Shown here in pieces: positions 23,607 through 34,825 of a DNA stretch of 64,000 nucleotides (its first letter is position 1; every line of letters begins with the position of its first letter). The notes beneath the pieces were generated by a model, which worked only from the letters and a program-made list of their open reading frames with translations, had not been told where the DNA came from and ran no database searches. A program made the translations under genes and the position numbers. The stretch spans positions 250,780,572 to 250,844,571 of the forward strand of contig NC_079147.1 in assembly GCF_945859685.1 (NCBI RefSeq), written 5' to 3'. This stretch comes from Eupeodes corollae (taxonomy: Eukaryota; Arthropoda; Insecta; Diptera; Syrphidae).

Positions 23607-24366
23607 GTCCTGTATACTGGAGAAATGTCGTACGTCGACCGCAATGTGGTCAATCTGGTTGATGTGTGAACTGCGTACTAGCTAGGCTGTTGTCGGAGGT
23701 GGTGTCGTACAGGCTGGATCTCCCGATTGTGCCACCAAAAATGTCTTCACTTCCTAGCTTGGCATTAAAACCTCCTAAGAGAATTTGAATGTCATAGCCA
23801 GGGCACTGCTCATAAGGCTTGTCCAAGACTCGAAGAATATGTCTTTGGTGTCTCTATCTTTCTCGTCTGTCGGGGCATGCGGGAATATTAGACTCATTTT
23901 GGTGAATTTAGCCTTGATGCGGATTGTCGTGATGAACTCGCTTACACTGTTAAAACTCAAGACTTTTTGACTGAGTCTAGTTTTCGGTAGCAGTCGCCGT
24001 CAGACCTCCCATCGCACTTCTTGGATGGCGGTAATATCTGCCTTGCAGCAGCTTAGGGCTTCCTTTTCGGCTGTACGTGGTCTGTAAGGTAAGGTACCTA
24101 ACATTCCACGTACAGATCCGAAGTTCTTTGTCTTTATTTCGTTTGCTTGGGTTGTCAACAGTGAGTCCTCCACCTCCCCCCCTCTCTAGTTTGCTGCTCC
24201 CAATAACTTTCCACCTGTGTTAGAACCCAATCTCCTGTTGAGGTACCAGGCACCCGATGTTCACCGCGGGGAGGTGAGAATAGTAGTTGGTAGACAGAGG
24301 TGGGTTTTGAGAAAAACCTGTGGACGCTTGTGTCCTTTTGAATGCACATGTCTACCATTTGAACCT
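23607..24366 (-). pseudogene. RTE copy 2, 5' leader and endonuclease region
   Basis: On the minus strand it starts with the same leader as RTE copy 1 (GTTCAAATGGTAGACATG, the CCCCGCGGTGAACATCGG block) but jumps at about 24155 directly to the AACCCAAGCAAACGAAATAA coding segment, so it lacks the 2.6-kb interval present in copy 1. The apurinic-type endonuclease domain follows in pieces (CTGTACGTGGAATGTTAGGT; SFNSVSEFITTIRIKAKF; PHAPTDEKDRDTKD), with deletions up to the MITE insertion point. The element is inactive. Confidence 0.8.
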
Positions 24367-24369
24367 GGG

Positions 24370-26385
24370 TTATTTTATTTATTTTAATTTTGGTCTGTGA
24401 CAAATTATTTAAGCAGGTACAAACGTATTACAAATTCTTGATATATTCGAAACCTTGCATGAGACACATAAATATTGTACTAACAAATTACAAGAACTAT
24501 CAGAAGACATGGATAAGCTTGGATAAATATTCATACACAATCATTGTTAGTGATATAAGTTCATGAAATATCCAAGTTAAGATTAAGGTACCAAAATGTC
24601 CTATTATTGTCAAAAATTTACTAGTTTAACCAATCAAAACACATGACACACAATTATAATATCTTAATTTTGTGGAGCCACGCATACATACCTTTACCTA
24701 CATCAAAATTTCGTCCTTCAACTTAATCTAAACGCACACTCTAATAATATCATAATAATGTTTCAATTCGTATTCATAGAATATAATGGACATTCATAAT
24801 GTCCTTCTCAGTCATACGAGTACCTTGATGCAATCATCATCCACCGCCATCATAATAATTCTTGTCGTATTGTCCTTATTGCAATCTACATCTTCTGATG
24901 AAATATTCAAACATCACACGCAATGTTAGTCCATGTTAGATAATGTCCTTTAGCATAGAGTACCTAGTGTAAATTATGGGAAATATCGTTGTTGCGCCGT
25001 CTGTTGCATTGATTCACAAAATGTCAGGTGTCACTTTATAGACAGTACACCATAGACACCGAGATCTATAAACTTCTCATTCTGTTTCTATATAAATTGA
25101 TGTCTGATTACTAATTCATTGTAACATGTCCAATAAACATGTAACAGTTTAGCAGAAGGGTGTGATTTCAATTCACCCCTTTTGCCCCATTGCACTGCAA
25201 CCACTCGAAGCAAAGAGTTCAACGACAGAACAAATAGTTACACTCTTTATTCTTGAATGTAGTGCAAAAAGGACAAAATAGAACTCTAAGAAAAAAAAGT
25301 ACTATACGTTTCGGTGTATGAGGGTAAAAGTTTCTAAGGCAGTGCATAAAAATGAAGGAAAACTTGTTGGGTGGTGGGAACGGGAAATGATCATGGTTGT
25401 TCTCTGGTTCTTGCCGTCATCATCGTCATCATCACAAAGCTATACCACTATAGCAAGGACCAGACCCGAACCCGACCACCACAATACAAACCCATTTAAA
25501 ATGCCAAAGAGTTCCAAGACGCAGAAAGAACGGAACGTCGTCTTCGTCTTCGTCGTTGAGATACATTATTTGTCCCGCATCATATAAGCACGTTTATATT
25601 CTTTTTTGAAAGTTCCTTCAATGGATAATGGTAAGTGTTTTCTATCCTCTTTCACTTTCCCAAAACATAAGGGAGTATAATAGTAGACTTATTGTACAAA
25701 ACATACGAGTACATGTGTGTATATTTTTTGTGAACTATATAGTTTTCCCAAATCTTTAAAGGAGTGTAACTTCAAAGAACATAAGTCATAAGGAAGAAGA
25801 AGAAAGTATAAAGAGATAGGAACAAAAGTTTTGCCATTGTCATATTACATGTTTTATAGCTGTTGGTTATAGGTTGTCCTAGAGTTCACCTCAAATATGT
25901 AGTTTTTTGTTTTTGTTGTTGTTCTTTTTCTTGAGCTTTATAGGTTTCAAATAGTACTTTAGTTGGGGGAGCAGGTTGTCATAAAGTTTAGTCAAAGTGT
26001 TGCCATCTTATAGAACAATGAATAAGGGCTAGTAAAGTTTTGTTTCCTGGAATACATTTTATCAACAGTTGACATTCGACTTTGACAGGCCTTAAATATT
26101 AGAAACTTAAAGAATTGGTTGTAAATCAATAAAGATTGAAAGCTTCCTATGTAAATGATGGGAAAAGAACCCTTAAGTTTTATTTTACGATAAACAATGA
26201 GTGCTGTACGTATGTTTAGGATTGTATTCATATTGAGAAAAACAAATCGTCAAAAAACAATTTGTTTTGTTGGCACTTATTTAGCAATATTTAAGCTTAT
26301 ATAACACCTAAAGACCATATAATAAGTCGATTTGAAGTTAAATTTTATGTTTTAAAACCATCATCAATCCCGAACTAATACTTTT
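24370..26385. other. noncoding stretch
   Basis: No gene or element identified. A 79-codon minus frame and an 89-codon plus frame (25318-25587) lack any motif. A CATCATCGTCATCATCAC-type triplet patch lies near 25418-25436. Confidence 0.4.
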
Positions 26386-26812
26386 CAACTTCCCATAGGA
26401 ATTTATTGTACTGGGTCTGATTTGACAAATTGAAAATTTTTACGTTTTTAGACGCTTCATGATCCCTGGAATTTTAAGTTTTAGAGATATATTTCAATTG
26501 AAATTCTCAGGATCAAAATATTGTTCTAACTTATTTTTCGAAAACAAGGAAAAACTGATAAGAAGTTGTTTTCGACTCAAGTATTATGAGAACAAAGGAA
26601 GATATTTATTTAAAATTTCTTAAATTAAACAAAATGTTGTTATCAATAGACTGTTAAATTTGTATCAAATCAACAAACGGGCATGGATGGGAAGTAATCA
26701 GTGTGGGTCGCCTTCCAGCCTACTTTAAGGGACCTTGAAAAGTCAAAATATTCAATTCGACAAATTGGGCCGATTACAATGACTTTCTTAGGGAAGTTAA
26801 AAATATTTCTTC
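26386..26812. repeat. short Rep-A copy with both inverted ends
   Basis: The left end reads CAACTTCCCATAGGAA then GATTTGACAAATTGAAAAT; the right end reads ATTCGACAAATTGGGCCG then TTAGGGAAGTTAAAAA, its inverted counterpart. Just inside the right end is the GGATGGGAAGTAATCAGTG hairpin-half and GTGGGTCGCCTTCCAGCCT motif, fused directly to AGGGACCTTGAAAAGTC. The tandem array is almost entirely deleted. It repeats the head-to-head design of 4036-5473 in miniature. Confidence 0.7.
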
Positions 26813-27417
26813 AAAAAAGGATATTAATTTATTATTATATGTTTTTGAAAGTTGCTTCGAATGTTTTGAGGCTCTTGAGGACAATGTACCAAAGTAGTCA
26901 CATTGATATTTCAGGTGAAGGGAGTTTTATTGTAAAAATTTGATTTACCTGTTTACATAGGGAATAAAAACAATGAAACGAAATTAATCGAGTTTTAGTA
27001 GTAATATTCAAAAGCGAAAGGTAATTTTCGTTTAAAAAAAAAAACACTAAGAATAAACACTTAAAGAAATAATTTACACATTTTGAATTCTCTTTGAGGT
27101 AGGCCCTTTTTATTTCCAGTTTCAGTGCAGTCATAAAATTGGTTATAAGTCGTTTCAGGGTTAATTTGCATTGTTTTCGAATAATTAATTGATTTCGGTA
27201 GCAGGAGGTCCTTAAATAATTATTAATTCAAATTTTATTTTGGTTAATAAAACAATGTCATAAAATTATTATTATTTTTTTAAGTTGAGTGAGGATTTAC
27301 AAGTCTTTTTAATGGTTTTAAAAATATTATTTTTTTTATTTTCTTATGTTCACGTTTCAGGTGGCATACCCCCAAAAGTTTATTCCTTTTTCTAAAATAA
27401 AGATATTTAAAAACCTG

Positions 27418-27620
27418 AAATAGTTTCAAGGATCGCTCTTAAATTACCAATGGATGATGAATTATAAAAGTAAACATGGCTTATAATTTTGCAATTTTCA
27501 ATATTAACCTGATATTTCGCCTTACAAGATACTGATTTGTGAGATATCGGTAATGCTAGTAATTGAGGTTTAAATAAGTGACGAGATAACCAAGACTCAG
27601 ATAACAAAGGTTTAACCATT
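27418..27620. repeat. Rep-C copy 1
   Basis: It shares ordered blocks with 32262-32430: ATGGCTTATAATTTTGCAAT, TTTTCAATATTA, a GTGAGATATCGGTAA motif, AAGACTCA and ATAACAAAGGT. It is a short noncoding repeat of unknown type. No terminal repeats were seen. Confidence 0.6.
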
Positions 27621-27689
27621 ATTGAATTATTCTTAAAAATTTAAAAATTACGTATGATATAATACATAGTTTGATTTCAAAATCTATTT

Positions 27690-28688
27690 TTGTTAACGAG
27701 ATTTTTAGTCAAAAACCAACTTTTACCAATATTAGTAGCATTTTATTAAATGTTGTATTACTTTTATAAACAAATACAAATTGGATGAATGAAATAAATT
27801 TGTAGTCAATATCTTCTATTGTTCACGTGACATTGAGTACCGTAAATCATTTTTACCAAATGTTCGTACTGTTTTCTTGTAGATTTTATTTTTTTATGAA
27901 AACACAGGTTCTTGGATATTTATCGAAAAATCAATGAGTGTCGCTAAAAATATTTTATGTGATATAATATTAGTTTGAAACGAATATTTTTAGTTTTTGA
28001 AAAGACATTTGATTCTTACGAACTTTTAGAAATGTGTTTTTTTTAGGTTTTCATTTGTTGTTAAAAAACTTTTAAATCGATTGTTTACAAAAACTTTGCC
28101 GAATGATCAAAACAATATTTCTGATAAGATAAAATTAAACCTAAGCCAAAATTTCAAAGTTTTGAAAAGATATTTGAGTCGAAAATCAATTTTCAACAAC
28201 TTTTAGTAATGTTTTTCAAGGTTTGTATTTATTATAAAAAAAAATGCCAATTCGGTTTTTCTCAAAATTTTACCAGGTGTTATTCTTCGTTGCACAAAAT
28301 TAGTTTTGAGATAAAATAATTTTTCGATCGTAAAATATTCGAGGTGACATGTATTTTTATTCAGTTTTTTTGGTTTATAAGAAAAAGCCGTTAACTGGAT
28401 TTTTTTTTTTAAATATATTTGTTTGGTATCATGTTCCAATATATAATATAAAATTTAATACAAGTCTTTAGCGTTATAGGTTCGTAAGATATTTAGGGTT
28501 AACCAAAATGTTCCCATTCTTTTTAAAAAACCACACACGCAATTTTCTTGAGATCCCTTTGCATCTTTCTACATTATTATCTGTATAACAAAATTTATTT
28601 GGAGTCGATATTTCTACTGATTCTTGAGCTATGAACGACGAAAAAAACATCACGAACGTACGGACGTACAGACATACGGACATCTGAG
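27690..28688 (-). repeat. Rep-A copy, reverse orientation, outer end truncated
   Basis: It has tandem internal units (GTTTTGAAAAGATATTTGAG then TCGAAAATCAATTTTC), then GGTATCATGTTCCAATATAT, GGGTTAACCAAAATGTTC, TCTGTATAACAAAATTTATT and the ACGTACGGACGTACAGAC microsatellite. It stops at ACATCTGAG (about 28688) where a LINE-5 relative starts, losing the outer AACTTCC end. Its left boundary resembles that of 57650-58492 (ATAAACAAATACAAATTG), marking a subtype. Confidence 0.7.
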
Positions 28689-28689
28689 T

Positions 28690-29250
28690 ACATCAATTCC
28701 GAAGTACTTATCTGTTGCCGAATTCTTTCAAAATTGGGCAAACTCCCAAAAAATGGAACACGTCTTCACGTTCTCTTCAATTGTATAGATCACACCATAG
28801 AGGAAGATCTGGACAGTGAGGAATAAAGTTTAAGCTGAGGAGTTCACCTCTGACTTTAAAGATTGTACTTATTTTGCGCATGGTGTGATCGTCCATAAGA
28901 AGTATGCCTTTTTTCAAAAAAGTGGTTAACGTTACTATAGTAAGCTTTATATAATAGTGATTCCGTTTCCTCAGTTAACTAATCCTACATCCTGTTTTCG
29001 ATTTTCATCAACAAATCATCAAATTTTGAATAAAGAGAAGAAAGGCCCATTTTCAGTTGATATTGAAAAAGTTTTTGTTAGCCTTTTTATATCGCTCATC
29101 ACAGCAAGCAATTTGGATCTTCTTTTACGTGCGCAATACGGAATATCTTTCAGAACACTATAATATTGATGCCTTAAGTTTCCTGGCTTGTTTTAAGACG
29201 TTTATGGCGGAAAATATGGATTTTTTTTTTCAAGATTTTTTTGCATGAGT
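28690..29250 (-). pseudogene. LINE-5-family C-terminal fragment
   Basis: Minus-strand translation near 28880-28710 reads ISTIFKVRGELLSLNFIPHC then HFLGVCPILKEFG, matching ISTVFKARGEIMNLNFIPHR and HFLGRRPVLKEF of LINE-5. Upstream pieces (YYSVLKDIPYCARKRRSK, RLTKTFSISTENGPFFSLFK) fit the preceding tether region less certainly. Stops and frame changes make it dead. It abuts Rep-A at 28688. Confidence 0.65.
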
Positions 29251-29619
29251 CATTCGATTTGTGGTTCCAATAAATTGTTTTGGTTTTCTAAGAAGACAAC
29301 CTACGATGAGATCTCATCTTGCTTTGCATTAGAAAAGACAAGTTGGCGTAGAGGTTTTGGAAATCTTCTTTTATGGCGAGCTGTGAGGTAAGATTTATAA
29401 TATTTTCCCTGATTTACTCTGCATTGATTCTTAAAGATGTCATTGTGACCACAACTAATTTAGGACCACATTTTGTGTTATTAAAATGATCCGGGAAGTT
29501 TCTTATAGAACTCTTTTAATCATAAGTGAGGTTATTTGAGTTTTGAATGTTTGTGCCTTAAATTCTAGGACTAACGGAAATTGCACTTTGCAGTTATAGA
29601 TCAGGGCCGGATTTAGAGG

Positions 29620-30750
29620 TCCAGAAGCCTCGAAACCAAGTAGATTCCTTTAGTATTGAACAAACACATATAAACAAAAACATAAAAAAGAATATTCTCC
29701 AATTAAATTTAAATGTTAACGATTGGAACCTTTCGAGCTTATTTCGCCGAAAAATCGTTGATAATTTCGTTGAAATCCAGTTCTCGCAGTTTTGTCCCAT
29801 CGTGATTCGAAACCTATTTTTTATAATTTTGTGTGCAATTTGTTACCATCAAAACCAAATACAATTTGGGAATGTAGCTCTGAAATTTTGATTTCCGAGA
29901 ATTTGGTAGTAAAATAGTTCCGGCGATTGGTCTGTTCCATTGTCCTTTTTTCTTTTTATATGAGTTAATCAAAGACACAAATTGAACCAACTCATCCAAG
30001 ACTAAGCTCTTAATCTTTAGAATATACTTTCACCAATGCATCTGTTCCATCTTCTCAATGGGATTCAGGAATCCAAATATCGAGCGTACAGCTTTATAGG
30101 CATGCAATCTTTCAGTAAGAGAAATAGATAGCTTGCCAATCACGGGGATAAAGGCGGATACGTTTTGTGCTTTCCAGTAATCGAGCGGATTCAACCAGAC
30201 ATTTCTCGTTCTGGTGTGGGTGCTTGATTGTACATATTCAATATTTATCAGTATCCGATATTTTTTTGGCTGCTTTCTCGTTTTTATCAAAACCAATTCG
30301 TTTGGATTCCACAAATAATTTCAATGATTCTAGTGCACGCATTGCCGATTTAAGAATCATTTTCGGGTCTTGCGACATCTTGTTTGTAGCATTGAATCGC
30401 TCCAAAATATCGTTCCAAAATGTTGCAAACAAAGCGGTTTCGGGACCACTCATATTATGTAGAAGGTACGTTGCTTCATTCCTCACGATGTCTTTTTGCT
30501 CTTTATTGGAAGATATGCTGGTTAGAGCTTCTTCGATTTCCGAATAGCCGTTGAGTAAGGCTTTCGTAGCTTCAGCTCGACAAGGCCAACGAGTGTCGGT
30601 GAGCTTTTTCAAGACTAAAAACTGATCTCTTTTCTTCTCCGATAATTTCTCAATCACAATTCGGTGTCGCTCTGTACTGGCTGTGAAAAACGTATACAAA
30701 TTCTGCACGAAATCAAAGAATTGAACAGCCGATTGACAACTCATCAATTA
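29620..30750 (-). pseudogene. hAT transposase C-terminal region (ZMYM1-like type)
   Basis: The frame 30747-30238 reads CQSAVQFFDFVQNLYTFFTA, KKLTDTRWPCRAEATKALLN, MSGPETALFATFWNDILERF, NATNKMSQDPKMILKSAMRA and SLKLFVESKRIGFDKNEK. It continues in a second frame with RTRNVWLNPLDYWKA and ends, after stops, with LDFNEIINDFSAK near 29750, the end of the hAT dimerisation region. The RNase-H-like core with the catalytic residues and the BED zinc finger expected upstream are absent, so it could not transpose itself. Insect homologues are often annotated as zinc finger MYM-type protein 1-like. Confidence 0.8.
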
Positions 30751-30905
30751 GTCAATAATAATTGATTTTTTCAAGAATTGAAGAACGCTGATTCTTCATA
30801 TACGGCAATTAATTTATAAAAAAAATTTCGAGACACGGAATCGAATACCCAACCTCCGAGGTTGAGGGCAATTACCACACCATTCCCCCATTATACATAT
30901 CAAAG
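30745..30905 (-). mobile_element. possible tRNA-headed SINE fragment inside the hAT element
   Basis: On the minus strand GGGGGAATGGTGTGGTAATT is followed by CCCTCAACCTCGGAGGTTGG and GTATTCGATTCCGTGTCTCG, that is, an A-box-like start and a good box B (TTCGATTCC) at tRNA-like spacing, then an AT-rich body. It is unrelated in sequence to the main SINE. The body ends about where the hAT coding begins. Confidence 0.5.
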
Positions 30906-31005
30906 GAAAAGATGTTTAATAGTTTTAATGTGGGGGCCCCCGTCTGTGGAGGCCCAGTGGCTTCCACCCCGGTTCCACTTCCCTAAATCCGGCCCAGATA
31001 TAGAT

Positions 31006-33660
31006 GTAGCTTTTATTTGCACCTTTTTAAATAAATTTTAAAAATAATTTTGCAATGAGCCTTTCTTTAGTAAACAACTTTGACAGATCGCCAAGTGCCA
31101 GATATACTCAAGAACAAAGAAAGATGTAAACTTCAAATGTCCTACCTTACACAAAATTTTGTTATTCATGTTTTGTTAATGTTTTGCATAATTGTGAACT
31201 GATCAGGTGTGTTACATCCTACTTTTTAGGTTCTAAAACACTTGAAAACTCGAGGAAGGTCAAAATGTTCAATTCGTCAAACTTAAATTAATAAAATGGA
31301 CAATTTTATTTTTACATAAAATAAAAACTTCAAGACGGGGCTTTGTTCGTAGATTACTACATTAACATGTGATATTGAAGCGAGCTTGAAGCTCGTCTCA
31401 ATTCCTTATATAACTGAATCGAGTTTAAATAAGCTTGATATGACTTCATTACGGTCGAGGATCAGAGTCGATTCAAAATTTGTGAAGAAAAATCTTTGTG
31501 GAGGAGTTGATTTTACAGATAATGCATTATGGTCTGGTTATTTGTATGTTTTTGTACAAAAAATATAGTTTTGTTTAAATCAAATAAAAACACATGGAGT
31601 AGGTAGCGTATTCTCATATGTTGCTGAACTATTCAGTTCTTCATTGTTTAACATGAATCAGACTATCTCACTTGCACCTCATAAGAAATATCGAAGCAAC
31701 ATTTGCATCTTAGAAAGTGCTGTCAAACTTAATCATTTTAAATCTTCTTGTGTGGTGGAAATACCTTAAAGATTTATTTAATCTAAACTGATATAAACCT
31801 TTGTTGGAAACACAGTAAAACTTAATTATCTTTTCTATTGTTTTCCCTTGCAAAATAAGCCCAGTCAGTCCATTTTCATTAACAAAACTAAATAATATCA
31901 ACAGTAACAGATTTATTTGTTCCCCAATGTTAAACACATAATTCCAAATGCACAACTACTCAACGAACACAGCCATCGAAATACAAATGCAATATTAATC
32001 GTACCAACATTTGAGAACTAAATCACATAAGATCCATTTAAGACTTTATCTTTATCTTTATCTTATCTTTTAACTTTTATCGGTAGTATTCATACTACGG
32101 ATATTTTTTTTGTTATTTGTGTAAAATATTACTATACTATTGATAGATTTTCCAAATTAGTAGAATATTATTTTAAAGTTGAGTCAAATGTTTTTATTTT
32201 AAATTATTTCATTTAGTAGTTAGTTAGTTTTTATATTCATACTTCAGATGTCAAAAATAGTCTGGAGGTATCATTCTTAAATTATAAAAATAATGAAGAT
32301 GGCTTATAATTTTGCAATTTTCAATATTAGCCTTTCTCCATTCAAGATATGGATTAGTGAGATATCGGTAAGGCTAGAACCTAAAGTATAAGTGATAAGA
32401 CAATCAAGACTCATATAACAAAGGTAACATAACCGTTACAAATTTAAACAAAAAACGAATTTATTAATAGAGTTAAAAAATAAAACAACTCCATATTGCA
32501 ATTCAATTTAAATTTATTTTATTCCAGTTAGTTAAGAAGTTATTAGTAAGAACAAAGTAATCTTCATAAGAACTAAAACCCCTTACAGGAAAAAAAAGCA
32601 TCTCGATTTTGTTTAACTTCTTAGCCATAAAAGATATGTAATTGCTTGACATTTTAATTAAATTCTACAAAACTTACAGTTGATATTGTATTTCCTTTCA
32701 GAAGAAGAAGAAAAAGAACATCTTATCCTTTGTTTGTTTGAAAACGAAAAATCCATCAATATTGCGATAAGTTTTTCTAGGATTTATCAAATCAACTGAA
32801 CAAACAAACAACTAGACTCTCTGGATAGCCTCCAGAAAAGTCAAAAGAAAACACTAACTCTAAATCCCACCCTTCGACGTCGTCCTCGTCTTCTTCTTCG
32901 TCCTTATCGTCTTCCTCTATATCGCATCGTTCGCATTCAATCTGAAGATCATCTTAAAATTCTGAAAATTTTCCTCTGGGAAGAATTCCATCTTTTAGCT
33001 GTAAACCAAAGAAATAATAAACATTTAAGTCCGATCCTATGAGAATACCACCACAACCTCCACCAACCAACTATGAGAACAGTTATCTTGATAGTGTATC
33101 TCTCTGTACTTTACTAGTATATCCCTATAGTCATCATAAGTATTATCACAGCTACTTACGATTCCCGGTTTTTGTTGGAACTATAGGTAGGTACATTTGT
33201 TCTATACCTACTTCTGGCATGGTTTAGCCTTCGGCGGATGCGGCAGTGGTAGGTTAACGTAGTGGTTGTTCTTTGGTTCCTTTTTGGTACCTACTCATCA
33301 AAGTCTTGAGCTTAAACGTACATAGAACCCAAAAGAATCTTCATTGTATTCTATTCGAAGAGGTGTTTTGTTTTGTTCTTTTTTTATGAGTTCTTGTTTT
33401 CTTCTTGTGGATGCCTTAGAGTACATACCATATGTGTGTTGTGTACACTATCCGCACACTCCAGAGATGGCCTCTTCGACAAAAAGAACTATTGTAGGTT
33501 AGTTAATAGGTACTTTTTTGCTGCGGGAACTCCCCCTGGACACTCTGGTGGTTTTTGATACTAGTGTGGAAGGTGAATTTCAGAAATTTTGTAGATTGTA
33601 AATAAAATACTGGAAGAGTTCATCTGATTTTACAAATTTTAACGATTTGCTCAGGAAGTT
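31006..33660. other. noncoding stretch with a Rep-C copy and simple repeats
   Basis: No gene recognised. It includes a TTTATC-type microsatellite (about 32045-32075), Rep-C copy 2 and a GTCGTCCTCGTCTTCTTCTT triplet patch near 32877-32920. Confidence 0.4.
32262..32430. repeat. Rep-C copy 2
   Basis: Collinear with 27418-27620 on the same strand: a GATGGCTTATAATTTTGCAA block, TTTTCAATATTAGCC, GTGAGATATCGGTAAGGCTA, AGTGATAAGACAATCAAGAC and ATAACAAAGGTAA. Unknown family. Confidence 0.6.
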
Positions 33661-33671
33661 TTCAGCAATGA

Positions 33672-33896
33672 TTGAAGAAGTGAGTGAAGAAGCTAGTGAA
33701 GACGTTATAGTGAAGGAGGAAGCAGTGCACCAGAGAGTGAATGGAGCAGAAAGTTAGCAATTATTCGTTAAGTTATGAATAATTCAGTGAAATAGTAGGT
33801 GAAACAGTGCTTGAAGCAGGGACTGAAGCAGTGACTGAACCAGTGATTGAACCATTGACTGAAACAGTGATGCAAACAGGGAATGAAGCAGTGATA
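33672..33896. repeat. 12-bp minisatellite
   Basis: From 33789 to 33896 the sequence parses into nine consecutive 12-bp units close to GAAGCAGTGACT. A looser set of the same period begins at 33672 (GAAGAAGTGAGT) and is separated by irregular sequence. Because the period is a multiple of three the array is open on the minus strand and gives a repetitive Leu-Phe-Gln-Ser polypeptide frame, which I regard as an artefact. Confidence 0.85.
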
Positions 33897-33899
33897 GCG

Positions 33900-34825
33900 T
33901 ATTGTGTGAATTACTGAGAAAAACAATCATTAAATCAAAGAGTTGAGCAGCTAAAAAAGCAGTGAGTAAAGCAATTAGACGTAGGGTCGAAGGACCATAC
34001 GCTAAAAATAACAAAAAAAACACCTGCCCCAAATCCTGCTTTATGTGATCAGGCAGAGGGTTATAGAAGGGGCAGAATCCTTCTAATAATTTTTATTTGC
34101 AATTTAACCTACGAATGTTGATAAGGCAAAATATAATTTTGCATTTTGGTTTCTGGCTTTCTCTTAATTCCCGCTAGCGCTCTTTCCAACATTTTTTGCT
34201 TATTTTCCAAATACAAATTCGGGTATTTTTTCCAACTTGAACCAGACTAAATATTTGGCATTAGAAATGTTACAAAAGATATTTTGTAAATGTTTTTGGC
34301 AATTCAGTTATGAATTAATACATTTTTTTTCTGTTAATATTTTCTTACTAGGCTTACTTGGGTGTATTTTGGGTTAAAAGTGCTGTTATGCATTTTTGGA
34401 ACTCCATTAAAGACTTTTGATCGTACACTAAAGGGTTATCTCTTTTATCAAAAAAAATGTTTTCAACTTAGAGCAAGTTATTCAATAGTGCAATTAACAC
34501 TTTTATTAACCCGTAAGCTGGTTGAGCCAAAAATGAAAATTTCGTTGGACATTAATGGATCATTACATGAGTATCTCTTTTCAAATCTTTGGCTATAGTG
34601 ACTTCAAATCTTATCGGAATATTCAAATAATTCGAATATCCGGATTCATAGGTACAAAAAATTTAAAAATTTAAACAGTACAGTTAGTACCCGAATACCT
34701 ATGAATACAATTGAGATTCCACAGCATCTGGAAAGGTTTTAACGAATCTTAATCAAGCTCATCAAGCTTGATTTGAGTATCAGGCATCATTCAGATAATG
34801 TCGAATCTGACTCACTTACATATTT
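33900..34825. other. noncoding stretch
   Basis: AT-rich with no recognised element. The 78-codon frame at 34362-34598 has no motif. Confidence 0.4.

Larger units (their letters stand above)
29602..30997 (-). mobile_element. hAT element with terminal repeats and target duplication, internally deleted
   Basis: The left terminus is CAGGGCCGGATTTAG and the right terminus inverts to CTGGGCCGGATTTAG, 14 of 15 identical. Flanking 8-bp duplications are TTATAGAT (29594-29601) and ATATAGAT (30998-31005). At 1396 bp it is much shorter than an autonomous hAT (usually 2.5-5 kb). It retains only the C-terminal part of the transposase and carries a tRNA-like insertion near its right end. Confidence 0.9.

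Noticed and set aside
25318..25587. 89-codon plus-strand frame as a host exon
   Set aside because: There is no recognisable domain, splice context or codon bias; part of it is a CATCATC triplet patch.
27690..28688. Regularly spaced repeats suggestive of a CRISPR array
   Set aside because: The units are long, divergent and in eukaryotic repeat DNA; there are no conserved short repeats with unique spacers and no cas genes.
30167..30547. 126-codon plus-strand frame
   Set aside because: It lies antisense to the hAT transposase remnant, whose minus-strand translation shows clear family motifs.
33784..34032. 82-codon Leu/Gln/Ser repeat protein on the minus strand
   Set aside because: It is simply the 12-bp minisatellite read in its open frame.
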